A stretch of 38,620 nucleotides of DNA from Anaerolineaceae bacterium (GTDB taxonomy: Bacteria > Chloroflexota > Anaerolineae > Anaerolineales > Villigracilaceae): assembly GCA_009885525.1 (NCBI GenBank), contig VFKN01000147.1, forward strand, positions 1-38,620, read 5' to 3'. The position numbers and the translations under genes are program-made. The notes under the pieces were generated by a model, which had not been told where the DNA came from, ran no database searches, and worked only from the letters and a program-made list of their open reading frames with translations. Every line of letters starts with the position of its first letter. The stretch's first letter is position 1. Shown here piece by piece: positions 1 to 7,199 of the stretch.

Positions 1-110
1 ATTTGTTTATGATTTGTTTTGGGAGTCATGGCTTTTCCTTTTTCGGTTTTGTCACCTGCAAGGATACCAAGACTCCCCTCTTTTTACACACTTTTCGTTA
101 TACCACCAAA

Positions 111-146
111 TAAAAGAGCCCGCTTCGTAAGAAGCGGGCTCTTTTA
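111..146. terminator. Bidirectional intrinsic terminator
   Basis: A perfect 16-bp inverted repeat (TAAAAGAGCCCGCTTC and its complement) flanks a GTAA loop. Because the arms begin and end in A and T runs, it can terminate in both directions. It lies just past the stop of the SIMPL-domain gene on the minus strand. Bases 1-110 hold no supported gene; the long plus-strand ORF there is a shadow. Confidence 0.85.
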
Positions 147-159
147 TTCAAAGGGAAAA

Positions 160-876
160 TTACTTGATCGAGTAAGCGATACTGACGTTGACCGAGATGG
201 TCAACTGACCCGGCTGGATCGGCACAGCCGCGTTCGCATCCATCGCGCCGCCGCCGCCCTTGCCGGCCATCATCGGGATGGGGCTGTTGTCATAGAAATT
301 GATGCTCTGAATATCGCCGAGTTTAATTCCAGCGACTTCCGCCAATTCCTGAGCCTGTACCTTCGCATCCGCAACGGCTTTCGCGCGTGCTTCCTTCAAG
401 GCAGCAGATTTATCCGCCACATCAAACTGGATGCTGTTGATACTGTTCGCGCCCGCGCCGACCACTTCGTCGAGCAACTTGCCGAGCCCATCAATCTTGC
501 GCACTGTGACATATACCGTGTTATCCACCATATAAGTCGTCCCGATGATCTTGCCTTCGGGGCTGTATTGCTGCGAAGGATAAATACTGAAGTTCGTTGT
601 GCTGATATCTTTGGGATCAACACCGGCTTTCTTGATCGCGTCCGTGACCGCGCTGGTTTGGGTCGTATTCGTGCTGACCGCATCCGCAGCGGTGGGGGAT
701 TCCGTATGCACGCCGATATAAATGTAGGCAATGTCGGGCGTCAAATAGGATTGCCCCACACCGTTCACATTCAACGTGCGGACGACCGGCTGAGCCGCCT
801 GATTGATCGTCGGGCTGCAGGCACTCAATACAAGGGTAAGAGCCAATACTGCAAAAACTAAGAATTTTGTACGCAT
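160..876 (-). CDS. SIMPL-domain (DUF541) lipoprotein
   Basis: About 238 residues. The start at MRTKFLVF is preferred over the longer ORF because an AGGAG ribosome site precedes it and a lipoprotein signal peptide follows (hydrophobic core, then lipobox LSAC with the acylated Cys near residue 20). The mature part matches the SIMPL/DUF541 family: an early 'VNGVGQSYLTPDIAYIYIGV' strand pattern, a central 'ALKEARAKAVADAKVQAQEL' helix and a C-terminal 'QLTISVNVSIAYSIK' strand. These are secreted or membrane-anchored proteins of poorly defined role, linked in some bacteria to oxidative-stress or envelope functions. It is monocistronic, divergent from nurA, and closed by the hairpin at 111-146. A TTGAAA-17 bp-TATAAA promoter candidate lies at 889-917 on this strand, close to the start. 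Family assignment is confident; role is unknown. Confidence 0.85.
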   Translation of the reverse strand: MRTKFLVFAVLALTLVLSACSPTINQAAQPVVRTLNVNGVGQSYLTPDIAYIYIGVHTESPTAADAVSTNTTQTSAVTDAIKKAGVDPKDISTTNFSIYPSQQYSPEGKIIGTTYMVDNTVYVTVRKIDGLGKLLDEVVGAGANSINSIQFDVADKSAALKEARAKAVADAKVQAQELAEVAGIKLGDIQSINFYDNSPIPMMAGKGGGGAMDANAAVPIQPGQLTISVNVSIAYSIK

Positions 877-943
877 TTTTATCTCCTGTTTATAGTGTAA
901 TAACTTGTCTCTTTCAAGACGATGCATCTTCAAAAAAGTTCCC

Positions 944-972
944 TTGTATTTTAGTTCAATTACGACTAAAAT
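944..972 (+). promoter_or_regulatory. Sigma-70-type promoter candidate for nurA
   Basis: TTGTAT at 944-949 and TAAAAT at 967-972 are separated by 17 bp. This would place the transcript start near 979 and leave a leader of about 23 nt before the ATG at 1002. The call is by consensus match only. Confidence 0.45.
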
Positions 973-1001
973 TTTTGCACAAATGTTCTACGAGAAAAAT
1001 C

Positions 1002-2171
1002 ATGCCCATTGACTATCAGCAAGTCTACACACAAATCAAAGAGATCGGCGCAGGCGTTACAGAAAGAAAAAAGAAGAAAGAAGATGCGCAAGCCCTCGCC
1101 CGCGAATATCTTGCCTATTACGATTCTCTTTTGGATGAACTCCACGCCAAAGTGGATTCTGCCCGCCAGATGGATTCCAACACCCGCTGCGCCTCCCCGC
1201 TGACCGAGTCGCTCGCGTCCTCCTTCCCACCGATTGACTCACCCGCGCAAGTAACTCTCATCGCCGCGGATGGCTCGCAGATCAACCCCGATCGGCACGC
1301 CGCGCAGCAATATTTTGTGGTCAATGTAGGCTCCATCGTCATGCAGGTCGGCTCAGGCAACACCCCCGAAGTTTTCACCGACACCAAACTTCACCTGCTT
1401 GATGAATTTGACGATCACTTCTTTAGCGAAAGTCAGGTCGCATTACAGCGCGACATTGCCGAACGCAAAAAATTATTGGAGATCGCCAAAAACTATTCGG
1501 GCACAGTCATCGCGCTCACCGAAGGTCAACTGGAATTATGGGGCGCAACCGATCCAGACAATGACCGCGATTTTCAAAAAAGCCTGCTCGATTATTTAAA
1601 CTCGCTCAAAGAATTGGAAAAGCGAAGAATAATCACCTCCGGCTACGTGGATAAGCCCGGCGCAAATTGGGTCATAAGATTACTGGAAATCGCCAGCGCG
1701 CCAGCCGACTTGAAAGAATTAAAAAAATATCATCCCTTACGCGGCGCAACCGACTACTGGTTATTCAGCACAATTCTTGGCAAACATCAACGCTCCGCGA
1801 TTTTTGCGCTCAAAGCCAAAACAGCCGAAAAATATCAAGACTCACTTGCCATCCATTTTTTCTACCTCAATGTCGGCGATGAGAAAAAACCAAAAATCGC
1901 CCGCGTGGATATTCCCCTCTGGGTCGTGAATGATGCGCAAGCCCTAAATGATTTACACGCCGCACTAATTGCCCAATCCCAAATTATGGGTGACGTTGCG
2001 CCGTTTCCATACCTGCTGCATCGTGCCCATGAAATCGCAGTCGTCTCACACCGCGAAAAAGATCAAATTGACCAAATGCTCAACCTCGCCATCCGCAGCA
2101 GCGGCGGCGAAGTTGGCGAAATCTCAGGTAAACAATCCGCCAAGAATTTGGCGGGGAGAAACAAAAGATAA
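1002..2171 (+). CDS. nurA: NurA-domain 5'-3' nuclease
   Basis: About 389 residues from the start MPIDYQQVYTQIKE; the upstream part of the long ORF overlaps the promoter region and is unlikely to be translated. NurA nucleases work with the hexameric HerA ATPase to resect DNA double-strand breaks in archaea and some bacteria. The family's first metal-binding motif is seen as 'LIAADGSQINP' (Asp near residue 90), followed by the 'YFVVNVGSIV' strand; a late 'PFPYLLHRAHEIAVVS' segment resembles the C-terminal catalytic region. The N-terminus is a charged helical stretch. Downstream lie a broken and an intact copy of a HerA-barrel-like gene, which supports a NurA/HerA context. No HerA ATPase is present in the window. 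Family call is strong; the partner is inferred. Confidence 0.85.
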   Translation: MPIDYQQVYTQIKEIGAGVTERKKKKEDAQALAREYLAYYDSLLDELHAKVDSARQMDSNTRCASPLTESLASSFPPIDSPAQVTLIAADGSQINPDRHAAQQYFVVNVGSIVMQVGSGNTPEVFTDTKLHLLDEFDDHFFSESQVALQRDIAERKKLLEIAKNYSGTVIALTEGQLELWGATDPDNDRDFQKSLLDYLNSLKELEKRRIITSGYVDKPGANWVIRLLEIASAPADLKELKKYHPLRGATDYWLFSTILGKHQRSAIFALKAKTAEKYQDSLAIHFFYLNVGDEKKPKIARVDIPLWVVNDAQALNDLHAALIAQSQIMGDVAPFPYLLHRAHEIAVVSHREKDQIDQMLNLAIRSSGGEVGEISGKQSAKNLAGRNKR

Positions 2172-2172
2172 T

Positions 2173-2188
2173 GCGACATTAATGTCGC
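2173..2188. repeat. TTAA-centred perfect palindrome
   Basis: GCGACATTAATGTCGC is a perfect 16-bp palindrome two bases after the nurA stop codon. It belongs with the TTAA-centred palindromes at 16720-16745 and 27290-27307, which share only the centre and the near-stop or in-gene placement. Confidence 0.6.
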
Positions 2189-2209
2189 GCTACTTAAAAG
2201 GAATCACTC

Positions 2210-2296
2210 ACGACCAAACAAATCGAAGTCGGACTTTTACTATGAGCAGGCATAACCGGCTTCATTACTGGTAGCCTACCCTGCAATAATTTATAA
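2210..2296 (+). pseudogene. Degenerate 5' copy of the HAS-barrel gene
   Basis: Read in one frame, this stretch gives 'KQIEVGLLL*AGITGFITGS' before a stop. It aligns without gaps to the first residues of the intact gene at 2777 ('NSIEIGRLLSAGTTGFIAGC'). The start codon is ACG instead of ATG, one serine codon has become TGA, and similarity fades after about 25 codons. It sits right behind nurA, where the intact copy would be expected. A DUF3592 gene now separates the two copies. Interpretation: a partial duplication left over from insertion of the DUF3592 gene, or decay of a tandem copy. Confidence 0.65.
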
Positions 2297-2308
2297 ACGA
2301 GGTGAAAT

Positions 2309-2752
2309 ATGACAGTTAAAAGTAAATCAAACGGATGTGTTAGTGTGATCATGGGCATACTCATGATCCTCTTTGGAATCGGAGCGGGACTTTATAGTCT
2401 GTATAGCGGCTACAATAGCGCCAACCTTTTTTTGAACGGCAGCCAGGTCAATGCTGTGGTGACAGATATGGTTTTAGGAAAATCAGAGAATAATCACACA
2501 CCGTCTTCACCAGTCTTTGAATACATAATCAATGGAAAGACTTATAAGTACGAAAGCGGATATGAGTCCTACCCGCCGCGATATAAAATTGGCGATCACG
2601 CGACTTTGATCTACGATCTGCAAAACCCACAGAATGCCAAGGAAAATATTTTTTTGGAATTGTGGCTGTTACCCATGATTATGTGTCCGGCTTCCATTGT
2701 AAGTATTTTCGCGGCTATCATGATCATGGTCTTGGGCAGGCGAACACAATAA
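2309..2752 (+). CDS. DUF3592 domain membrane protein
   Basis: 147 residues. A first membrane helix spans about residues 10-32 (SVIMGILMILFGIGAGLYSL) and a second spans about 118-142. Between them is an exposed beta-rich domain of the DUF3592 type, with 'VNAVVTDMV', 'PVFEYIINGKTYKYESG' and 'YKIGDHATLIYDLQNPQNAK'; the last of these matches the 'Y.P.NP..A' hallmark that precedes the second helix. Function is unknown for the family. It has a GAGGTG ribosome site seven bases before the start. It separates the degenerate and intact HAS-barrel copies, so it looks like an insertion into a nurA-HAS pair. Confidence 0.75.
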   Translation: MTVKSKSNGCVSVIMGILMILFGIGAGLYSLYSGYNSANLFLNGSQVNAVVTDMVLGKSENNHTPSSPVFEYIINGKTYKYESGYESYPPRYKIGDHATLIYDLQNPQNAKENIFLELWLLPMIMCPASIVSIFAAIMIMVLGRRTQ

Positions 2753-2776
2753 GAAAATATACTGGAGATGAACTAT

Positions 2777-3376
2777 ATGTCTAACTCAATCGAAATCGGA
2801 CGCTTACTGAGCGCGGGCACAACCGGGTTCATCGCCGGCTGCCGCGTCTCGCAATTGACCGTGCCGGCCTTTGGCGCCCTCGTGCGCGCGCCGCTCGGTG
2901 AAGGCTATCAAGTCTATGGCCTCATCCACGACATTCACATTGACGATGACGGGCTGGTGCGCCAACTCGTCACCGCGGATCATGTCAGCGACGAAGTGAT
3001 GCGCGACAACCGCGAGCGCCGCATCGTCCCCGTGGAAATGTCCGTTCTGGCGGTCGGATTCGAGCAGGATGGAAAAATCCATCATCTGCTTCCGCCGCGC
3101 CCGCCGCTGAGTTTGGATGTCATCTATTTATGCGAAGACAAAGACCTCGCGCGTTTCACCTCCGCGGGCAGGTTCGGATATTTCCGTCACATTTTGGGCA
3201 GCCAGGAAATTCCCGTGGGCGAAGTATTGGCGGCACACCTCGAACAGGCGAGCAAAGCACATGGCGCAGATAGTGGAAAGTGGAAAGAGAAAGCCGTGCA
3301 TGAACTCATCACCCTGCTGCGCGACGATTATCCAACGCTCATGTCCGTCCTCGGCGCGCTGAGCGAAATTGCATAA
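2777..3376 (+). CDS. HAS-barrel (HerA/ATP-synthase barrel) domain protein
   Basis: 199 residues from MSNSIEIG. This start is chosen because GGAG lies 9 bases upstream and the pseudo-copy at 2210 aligns from the same point; the ATG at 2768 overlaps the ribosome site. The N-terminus 'IEIGRLLSAGTTGFIAGCRV' followed by 'FGALVRAPLGEGYQVYGLIHDI' resembles the barrel at the N-terminus of HerA ATPases ('iGrv..gsT..f...v......G..V.v......vyG.I..I'). No P-loop or RecA core follows, so it is a stand-alone barrel plus a C-terminal helical part. In the nurA context it could be a NurA/HerA accessory or clamp subunit; that is inference. A short heptad motif (AGTGGAAAGTGGAAAG, 3272-3287) encodes SGKWKEK and recurs in the array at 27533-27595. 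Confidence 0.6.
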   Translation: MSNSIEIGRLLSAGTTGFIAGCRVSQLTVPAFGALVRAPLGEGYQVYGLIHDIHIDDDGLVRQLVTADHVSDEVMRDNRERRIVPVEMSVLAVGFEQDGKIHHLLPPRPPLSLDVIYLCEDKDLARFTSAGRFGYFRHILGSQEIPVGEVLAAHLEQASKAHGADSGKWKEKAVHELITLLRDDYPTLMSVLGALSEIA

Positions 3377-3385
3377 AGATATTTG

Positions 3386-3484
3386 CTACCGTACATTTTC
3401 CTCGTAAAAAACGCTAAAGGTCTTTCTCGTTAATCGGGATTTTGCGAAGACAAAGCAGACCTTTAGGGTTTACGTGTACGGTAG
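3386..3484. repeat. Dispersed inverted repeat, copy A
   Basis: Outer arms CTACCGTACA and TGTACGGTAG are a perfect 10-bp inverted repeat. Inside them, AACGCTAAAGGTCT pairs with AGACCTTTAGGGTT with one mismatch. The inner part matches copy B at 7624-7684. It fills the gap after the HAS-barrel gene. Confidence 0.75.
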
Positions 3485-3498
3485 AGAATAAAGATATA

Positions 3499-3542
3499 AA
3501 AGAAGAAAGAGGAAAGATTTTTTTCTTTCCTCTTTCTTCTTT
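3499..3542. terminator. Inverted CTTTCTT heptad array, likely bidirectional terminator
   Basis: A perfect 18-bp inverted repeat (AAAGAAGAAAGAGGAAAG and its complement) surrounds an ATTTTTTT loop. The right arm continues as tandem heptads CTTTCCT, CTTTCTT, CTTTCTT. It sits between two convergent genes, so it can terminate both, and it is also one of the heptad arrays seen through the window. Confidence 0.7.
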
Positions 3543-3548
3543 CTTCTT

Positions 3549-3980
3549 TTATTTACCCCACAACTTCTTCGCCAACTCCACTACTTCTTTACACTGGCTT
3601 TCAGATAAATCAACGAACGGGGAATTTTCCACAACGGTATCGCGGTTCTCCACGATCAGCACGCGCGCATCTTCGCTGAAAGTATGCGAGTGCCACGCAT
3701 TTCCCTTCACGTTATACAGTTTATATAATTCCATATCCACCGCGTGGATTTTTGTCACGCTTTCCCCGCCTTCACCGATAAACAAAATACAGCGGCCTTT
3801 CATCAACACAAAGACCTCGTCGGTCTCGGTGTGTTTCTGCACGCGGTTGATCTTCTCGGGCAAAAGGTCAGGCGTGTAATTCATCAATGCCACGCGCCAG
3901 GCTTGATAATCGACCAGCGGCATATAATCTGCGCCGGTATGTTCGCGGACTTCGATCAGAGATTCGAGAGGTGTTTCCAT
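3549..3980 (-). CDS. Cupin-domain protein
   Basis: 143 residues from METPLESL; the ATG four codons upstream would overlap the GGAG ribosome site. It is a single small cupin barrel: 'HTETDEVFVLMKGRCILFIG' is the first cupin motif with the metal-binding His and Glu, and 'NVKGNAWHSHTFSEDARVLIVE' is the second, with 'WHSH'. The size and pattern fit small sugar-binding or metal-binding cupins of unknown substrate. The gene converges with the HAS-barrel gene across the terminator at 3499-3542 and has no obvious partner. Fold is confident; reaction is unknown. Confidence 0.75.
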   Translation of the reverse strand: METPLESLIEVREHTGADYMPLVDYQAWRVALMNYTPDLLPEKINRVQKHTETDEVFVLMKGRCILFIGEGGESVTKIHAVDMELYKLYNVKGNAWHSHTFSEDARVLIVENRDTVVENSPFVDLSESQCKEVVELAKKLWGK

Positions 3981-4008
3981 GTGTTTCTCCAATTAAATTT
4001 TTTGTAAT

Positions 4009-4100
4009 GAATAACTCACGTGATTCCCTGAAGCGGTAGCGAAGGGTTTCTAAAACAACCGTAGAGGTTCTTCGCTTCGCTCAGAACGACACTGTATAAG
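4009..4100. repeat. MITE-like dispersed element, copy 1
   Basis: A stretch of about 90 bp holding GTGATTCCCTGAAGCG, GTAGCGAAGGGT and GTAGAGGTTCTTCGCTTC. The same unit recurs inverted at 38207-38297. Its left end GAATAACTCAC is the terminal repeat; the right end (GGTGACTGAAT) is a degenerate complement. The stop codon and last codons of the metallopeptidase at 4081 lie inside it. Confidence 0.7.
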
Positions 4101-4857
4101 GTGACTGAATAAGATCGCTGATAAACTGCCAGCGTTTTGTCTTTGTGTAATCGCCATCTTGTGGATAAAAATAAGGCGCATAATCTGACCAGTTATCCGC
4201 GATTTTATAAATTGGGTCTTTGCTGCCGTTGGGCAAAAGATAGCGTTCAATTCTGCCATGTGCGGTGCGTGAGAGAATATTATTGCGACCCCAGCCGCAA
4301 TACATTACAACAGATTCTGCAAAATCCTCTTTACGGTTGAAATTCCAATTCGAGCCGCTGGGCTTATCGTCGTAGAAATATCCCGCTTTGTTGACGCCGG
4401 GTTTTCTGCCGTAATAACCGGGCTTTTGTTCAGCGCCGAGTAAACCGGCATCCCAATCGGTGGGCGACAGTCTTTTTGCGAGGGATAATTTCGAGTCGGT
4501 GAAGCCACCCGTGTGTTGTTCCAATTTGGCGGATAGATTCCAGTTGTGTTTTGCATCCCAGACATGCGCCATTTCATGCAGCAGCGACCACGCGCTAATC
4601 GGCGCATTTGCGCTTAACTGAATGCGGTCTTTATATGCGAGGCCTAGTTTTCCACCTATATCTGTTCTTTCAATTAATACATCCCCGATCTTAAGTTTGA
4701 GGTTTTCGCTTCCGCCAAACACATCCGCAAAAAGTGTGAGTGTATGCTGCAGGTCATCGAGTTCGTTGGACAGCCAGTTCTTTTGCTGCTCGATGCGGAT
4801 TTTGAAATCTGTTTGCAGCCGCGCGAATTTTTCATGAGTGGATGAATGTGTATCCAT
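4081..4857 (-). CDS. HExxH zinc metallopeptidase-like protein, SprT/minigluzincin type
   Basis: 258 residues. The catalytic motif 'LLHEMAHVWD' (HExxH) is near residues 92-101, and a downstream 'RKEDFAESVVMYCG' offers the third zinc ligand (Glu), which is the gluzincin arrangement. There is no signal peptide or membrane helix, so it is probably cytosolic or released by another route. The middle is rich in Gly, Asn and aromatic residues ('KPGYYGRKPG', 'PSGSNWNFNRKEDF'). I do not recognise a named family. The last codons (YTVSF) and the stop lie within the MITE-like element at 4009-4100, so the native C-terminus may have been replaced. Its substrate is unknown. Confidence 0.6.
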   Translation of the reverse strand: MDTHSSTHEKFARLQTDFKIRIEQQKNWLSNELDDLQHTLTLFADVFGGSENLKLKIGDVLIERTDIGGKLGLAYKDRIQLSANAPISAWSLLHEMAHVWDAKHNWNLSAKLEQHTGGFTDSKLSLAKRLSPTDWDAGLLGAEQKPGYYGRKPGVNKAGYFYDDKPSGSNWNFNRKEDFAESVVMYCGWGRNNILSRTAHGRIERYLLPNGSKDPIYKIADNWSDYAPYFYPQDGDYTKTKRWQFISDLIQSPYTVSF

Positions 4858-4877
4858 ATTTATCAGGTTGTATCATG

Positions 4878-4905
4878 GTCAATTGTCCGCGGTCTGCGGT
4901 CGTTA
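4878..4905. repeat. GTCNNNN heptad array at the pcrA stop
   Basis: Four in-phase heptads: GTCAATT, GTCCGCG, GTCTGCG, GTCGTTA. The last includes the TTA that is the pcrA stop codon on the minus strand. GTCAATTGTC is shared with the in-gene array at 22942-22995. Confidence 0.6.
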
Positions 4906-7086
4906 AATAATTTCCAATTTTGCCAGCGATGCGGCTAAACGTTTAAGCCCAACAGATTTGAATTCGATGACAACGATCTCATCGCCATCTTGTATTTTAC
5001 TTTCCTGCACCGTGCCTTCGCCCCATGATGGATGTTTGATGCGGTCTCCGGATTTGAATTTATTCTGGAGAATAGGAGCAGATCGCGGCGGAGGGGGCAG
5101 AATCCAATCTAAAAGTAAAGAAGAACTTCGGGAGCGGGAAGAACTCGAACTGCGTCCTGTCCGCGATTTTTCGGCAAGCAGATCCGTTGGAATGTCATTC
5201 AAAAAACGCGAGGGTTCAGACACTTCCGGCGCACCGTGTCCGCCGCGTTGAATAGCGCGGATTAAATACAGCCGGTCTTTTGCGCGGGTGATGCCCACGT
5301 AAAACAGGCGGCGTTCTTCTTCCATTTGCGCGGGGTCATCGAATGAACGGCTGTGCGGAATGATGCCATCATCCATGCCGACGATGAAGACCGCGCCGAA
5401 CTCAAGTCCCTTCGCGGCGTGGAGCGTGAGCAGCGTGGGCGCGTTCGCATCGGTGATGGTGTCCTGATCGGCGACAAGCGCAATATTTTCGAGGAACTCA
5501 TCCATCGTGCGCGTGGAGAATTCCTCTGCGAGGCGGCGCAACTCCTGCACGTTATCCCAGCGGTCTTTGCTTTCTTCCGAGTCATCTTCGATGATGAAAT
5601 CCTTGTAGTTGATGTCTCTTACGATCCGATCAAAAAGTTCGGGTACGGTATATGTCGCCGAGAGCGCGAGCCAATCCGCGAACATGCCGCCAAAATCTGC
5701 AAGCGGAAGCGCTGCGCGGCCCGTGAAGGATTTGTAATACGGAGACTCCGCGCCGCGCGAAAGATCGAGCAGCACCGCACCCGGAGAGAGTTGAACCTGT
5801 TGCGCGACCAGATACAGCGTGGTAAGAGTCTTCTCTCCGATCCCGCGCGGCGGCACGTTGATGATACGGCTCAACGCGGCTTCATCGGCGGGATTATGCA
5901 CGAGGCGCATAAACGCGATCATATCCTTCACTTCACGGCGTCCATAAAATCGCTGCGCGCCGACAAGCCGATACGGAAGGCGTGCCTTCAAAAATGCTTC
6001 TTCCATTAAACGCGACATGGCGTTGGTGCGATACATCACCGCGCATTCGCCCGGCTCAAATTCTTTGGCAGCCACAAGTTGCGCAATGTTATCTACGACA
6101 AACGCAGCTTCATCATAATCATTGTAGGCTTCGTGGAAATATATTTTTTCGCCTGCGCCGCGATCGCTGAATAGTTTTTTCTTGCGGCGATTCTGCGCGC
6201 GGTCGATCACGCCCATGGCCGCATCGAGAATATTTTGGCGGGAGCGATAATTCTCTTCGAGCAAGATAACTTGCGTATCAGGGAAATCCTGCTCAAAGCG
6301 CTGCACGTTACGATAATCCGCGCCGCGCCAACCGTACACGCTCTGGTCAGGATCTCCCACGCAAAAAATATTCTTATGATGCGAAGCGAGATGTTTTACC
6401 AGCGTATATTGCGCCATGTTGGTATCTTGAAACTCGTCCACCAATACATGTCTGAATCGCTGCGCGTATTTATCGCGCACGCTGGGATTTTCCTCCAGCA
6501 GGCGTGCGGTGTAAACGAGCAGGTCGTCAAAATCAACGGCGTTGCTGGCGATTAATCTTTTTTGATATTCGGTGTAAACGCGCTTGACAACTTCATCGCG
6601 ATAGGTGTTGATGAGGTAATCATCGGGCATGATCAATTCATTTTTTGCGCTCGAGATCGCGGCGTGGATGCTCTGCGCGCGATACAACTTGTCGTTCAAA
6701 TTGAATTCCTTGATGATCGTCTTGACGATACGCAGCTGGTCATCTGAATCAAAAATAACGAAATTGGATTGCACCGGAAGAAAATCCGTTTCGCGCCTGA
6801 GAATGCGCGAACAAATCGAGTGGAATGTGCCGAGCATGATGCCATCGGTGGCTTGCTCGTTCAGCATTGCCTTCACGCGCTGATCCATTTCCTTCGCGGC
6901 TTTATTGGTGAATGTGACAGCAAGAATCTGCCACGGGCGGACTCCCTCGGAGGCGATCAAGTACGCAACGCGCTGAGTCAATACGCGCGTCTTTCCAGAG
7001 CCTGGCCCGGCGATGACCAGCACAGCTCCATCAGGGGCGGTGACCGCTTTGCGTTGTTGGGGGTTGAGTTTGTTTAGGAAGTCCAT
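4903..7086 (-). CDS. pcrA: UvrD/PcrA-family 3'-5' DNA helicase
   Basis: 727 residues, normal for PcrA. SF1A motifs appear in order: Q motif 'LNPQQRKAV', Walker A 'GPGSGKT' (about 27-33), 'VTFTNKAAKEMD', Walker B 'VDEFQDTN', motif III 'GDPDQSVYGWRGAD', motif IV 'ENYRS', motif V 'LLTLHAAKGLEF' and motif VI 'LFYVGITRAKDRLYL'. A Ser/Arg-rich linker leads to the C-terminal PcrA Tudor-like domain ('GDRIKHPSWGEGTVQES'), which binds RNA polymerase in characterised PcrA. It acts in repair and in clearing replication-transcription conflicts. No Shine-Dalgarno sequence is visible; the bases just before the ATG read TTCATCCTTTCCCT, the end of the heptad array at 7094-7121. The stop lies in another array. 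Confidence 0.95.
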   Translation of the reverse strand: MDFLNKLNPQQRKAVTAPDGAVLVIAGPGSGKTRVLTQRVAYLIASEGVRPWQILAVTFTNKAAKEMDQRVKAMLNEQATDGIMLGTFHSICSRILRRETDFLPVQSNFVIFDSDDQLRIVKTIIKEFNLNDKLYRAQSIHAAISSAKNELIMPDDYLINTYRDEVVKRVYTEYQKRLIASNAVDFDDLLVYTARLLEENPSVRDKYAQRFRHVLVDEFQDTNMAQYTLVKHLASHHKNIFCVGDPDQSVYGWRGADYRNVQRFEQDFPDTQVILLEENYRSRQNILDAAMGVIDRAQNRRKKKLFSDRGAGEKIYFHEAYNDYDEAAFVVDNIAQLVAAKEFEPGECAVMYRTNAMSRLMEEAFLKARLPYRLVGAQRFYGRREVKDMIAFMRLVHNPADEAALSRIINVPPRGIGEKTLTTLYLVAQQVQLSPGAVLLDLSRGAESPYYKSFTGRAALPLADFGGMFADWLALSATYTVPELFDRIVRDINYKDFIIEDDSEESKDRWDNVQELRRLAEEFSTRTMDEFLENIALVADQDTITDANAPTLLTLHAAKGLEFGAVFIVGMDDGIIPHSRSFDDPAQMEEERRLFYVGITRAKDRLYLIRAIQRGGHGAPEVSEPSRFLNDIPTDLLAEKSRTGRSSSSSRSRSSSLLLDWILPPPPRSAPILQNKFKSGDRIKHPSWGEGTVQESKIQDGDEIVVIEFKSVGLKRLAASLAKLEII

Positions 7087-7093
7087 AGGGAAA

Positions 7094-7121
7094 GGATGAA
7101 GGATGAATTATGAAGGATGAA
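7094..7121. repeat. GGATGAA heptad array upstream of pcrA
   Basis: Four in-phase heptads: GGATGAA, GGATGAA, TTATGAA, GGATGAA. On the pcrA strand they read TTCATCC repeats running into TTTCCCTATG, so the array takes up the position of the ribosome site. Related copies are at 28867-28900 and, as a single unit, 31094-31106. Confidence 0.65.
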
Positions 7122-7161
7122 TGAAGATAATTTGTCCCGCCGGATTTTACGCCTGCGGGAC

Positions 7162-7193
7162 TTGTTTACGTGTCTACTTGTGTACTTGTTTAC
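7162..7193. repeat. GTNTACTT octad array after mscL
   Basis: Four in-phase octads (TTGTTTAC, GTGTCTAC, TTGTGTAC, TTGTTTAC) followed by a degenerate unit that reaches the mscL stop codon at 7200. The same octad family is at 25448-25495 and 31117-31203. Confidence 0.65.
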
Positions 7194-7199
7194 TTTTGA

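Noticed and set aside
19-861. 280-aa plus-strand ORF
   Set aside because: It is the shadow of the SIMPL-domain lipoprotein on the minus strand. It is Arg/His/Asp rich with no domain, while the minus strand gives a lipobox protein with a ribosome site.
3499-3542. Purely a triplex-forming purine tract
   Set aside because: The two arms are an inverted repeat, not a mirror repeat, so hairpin formation fits better.
5353-6009. 218-aa plus-strand ORF
   Set aside because: Shadow of pcrA.
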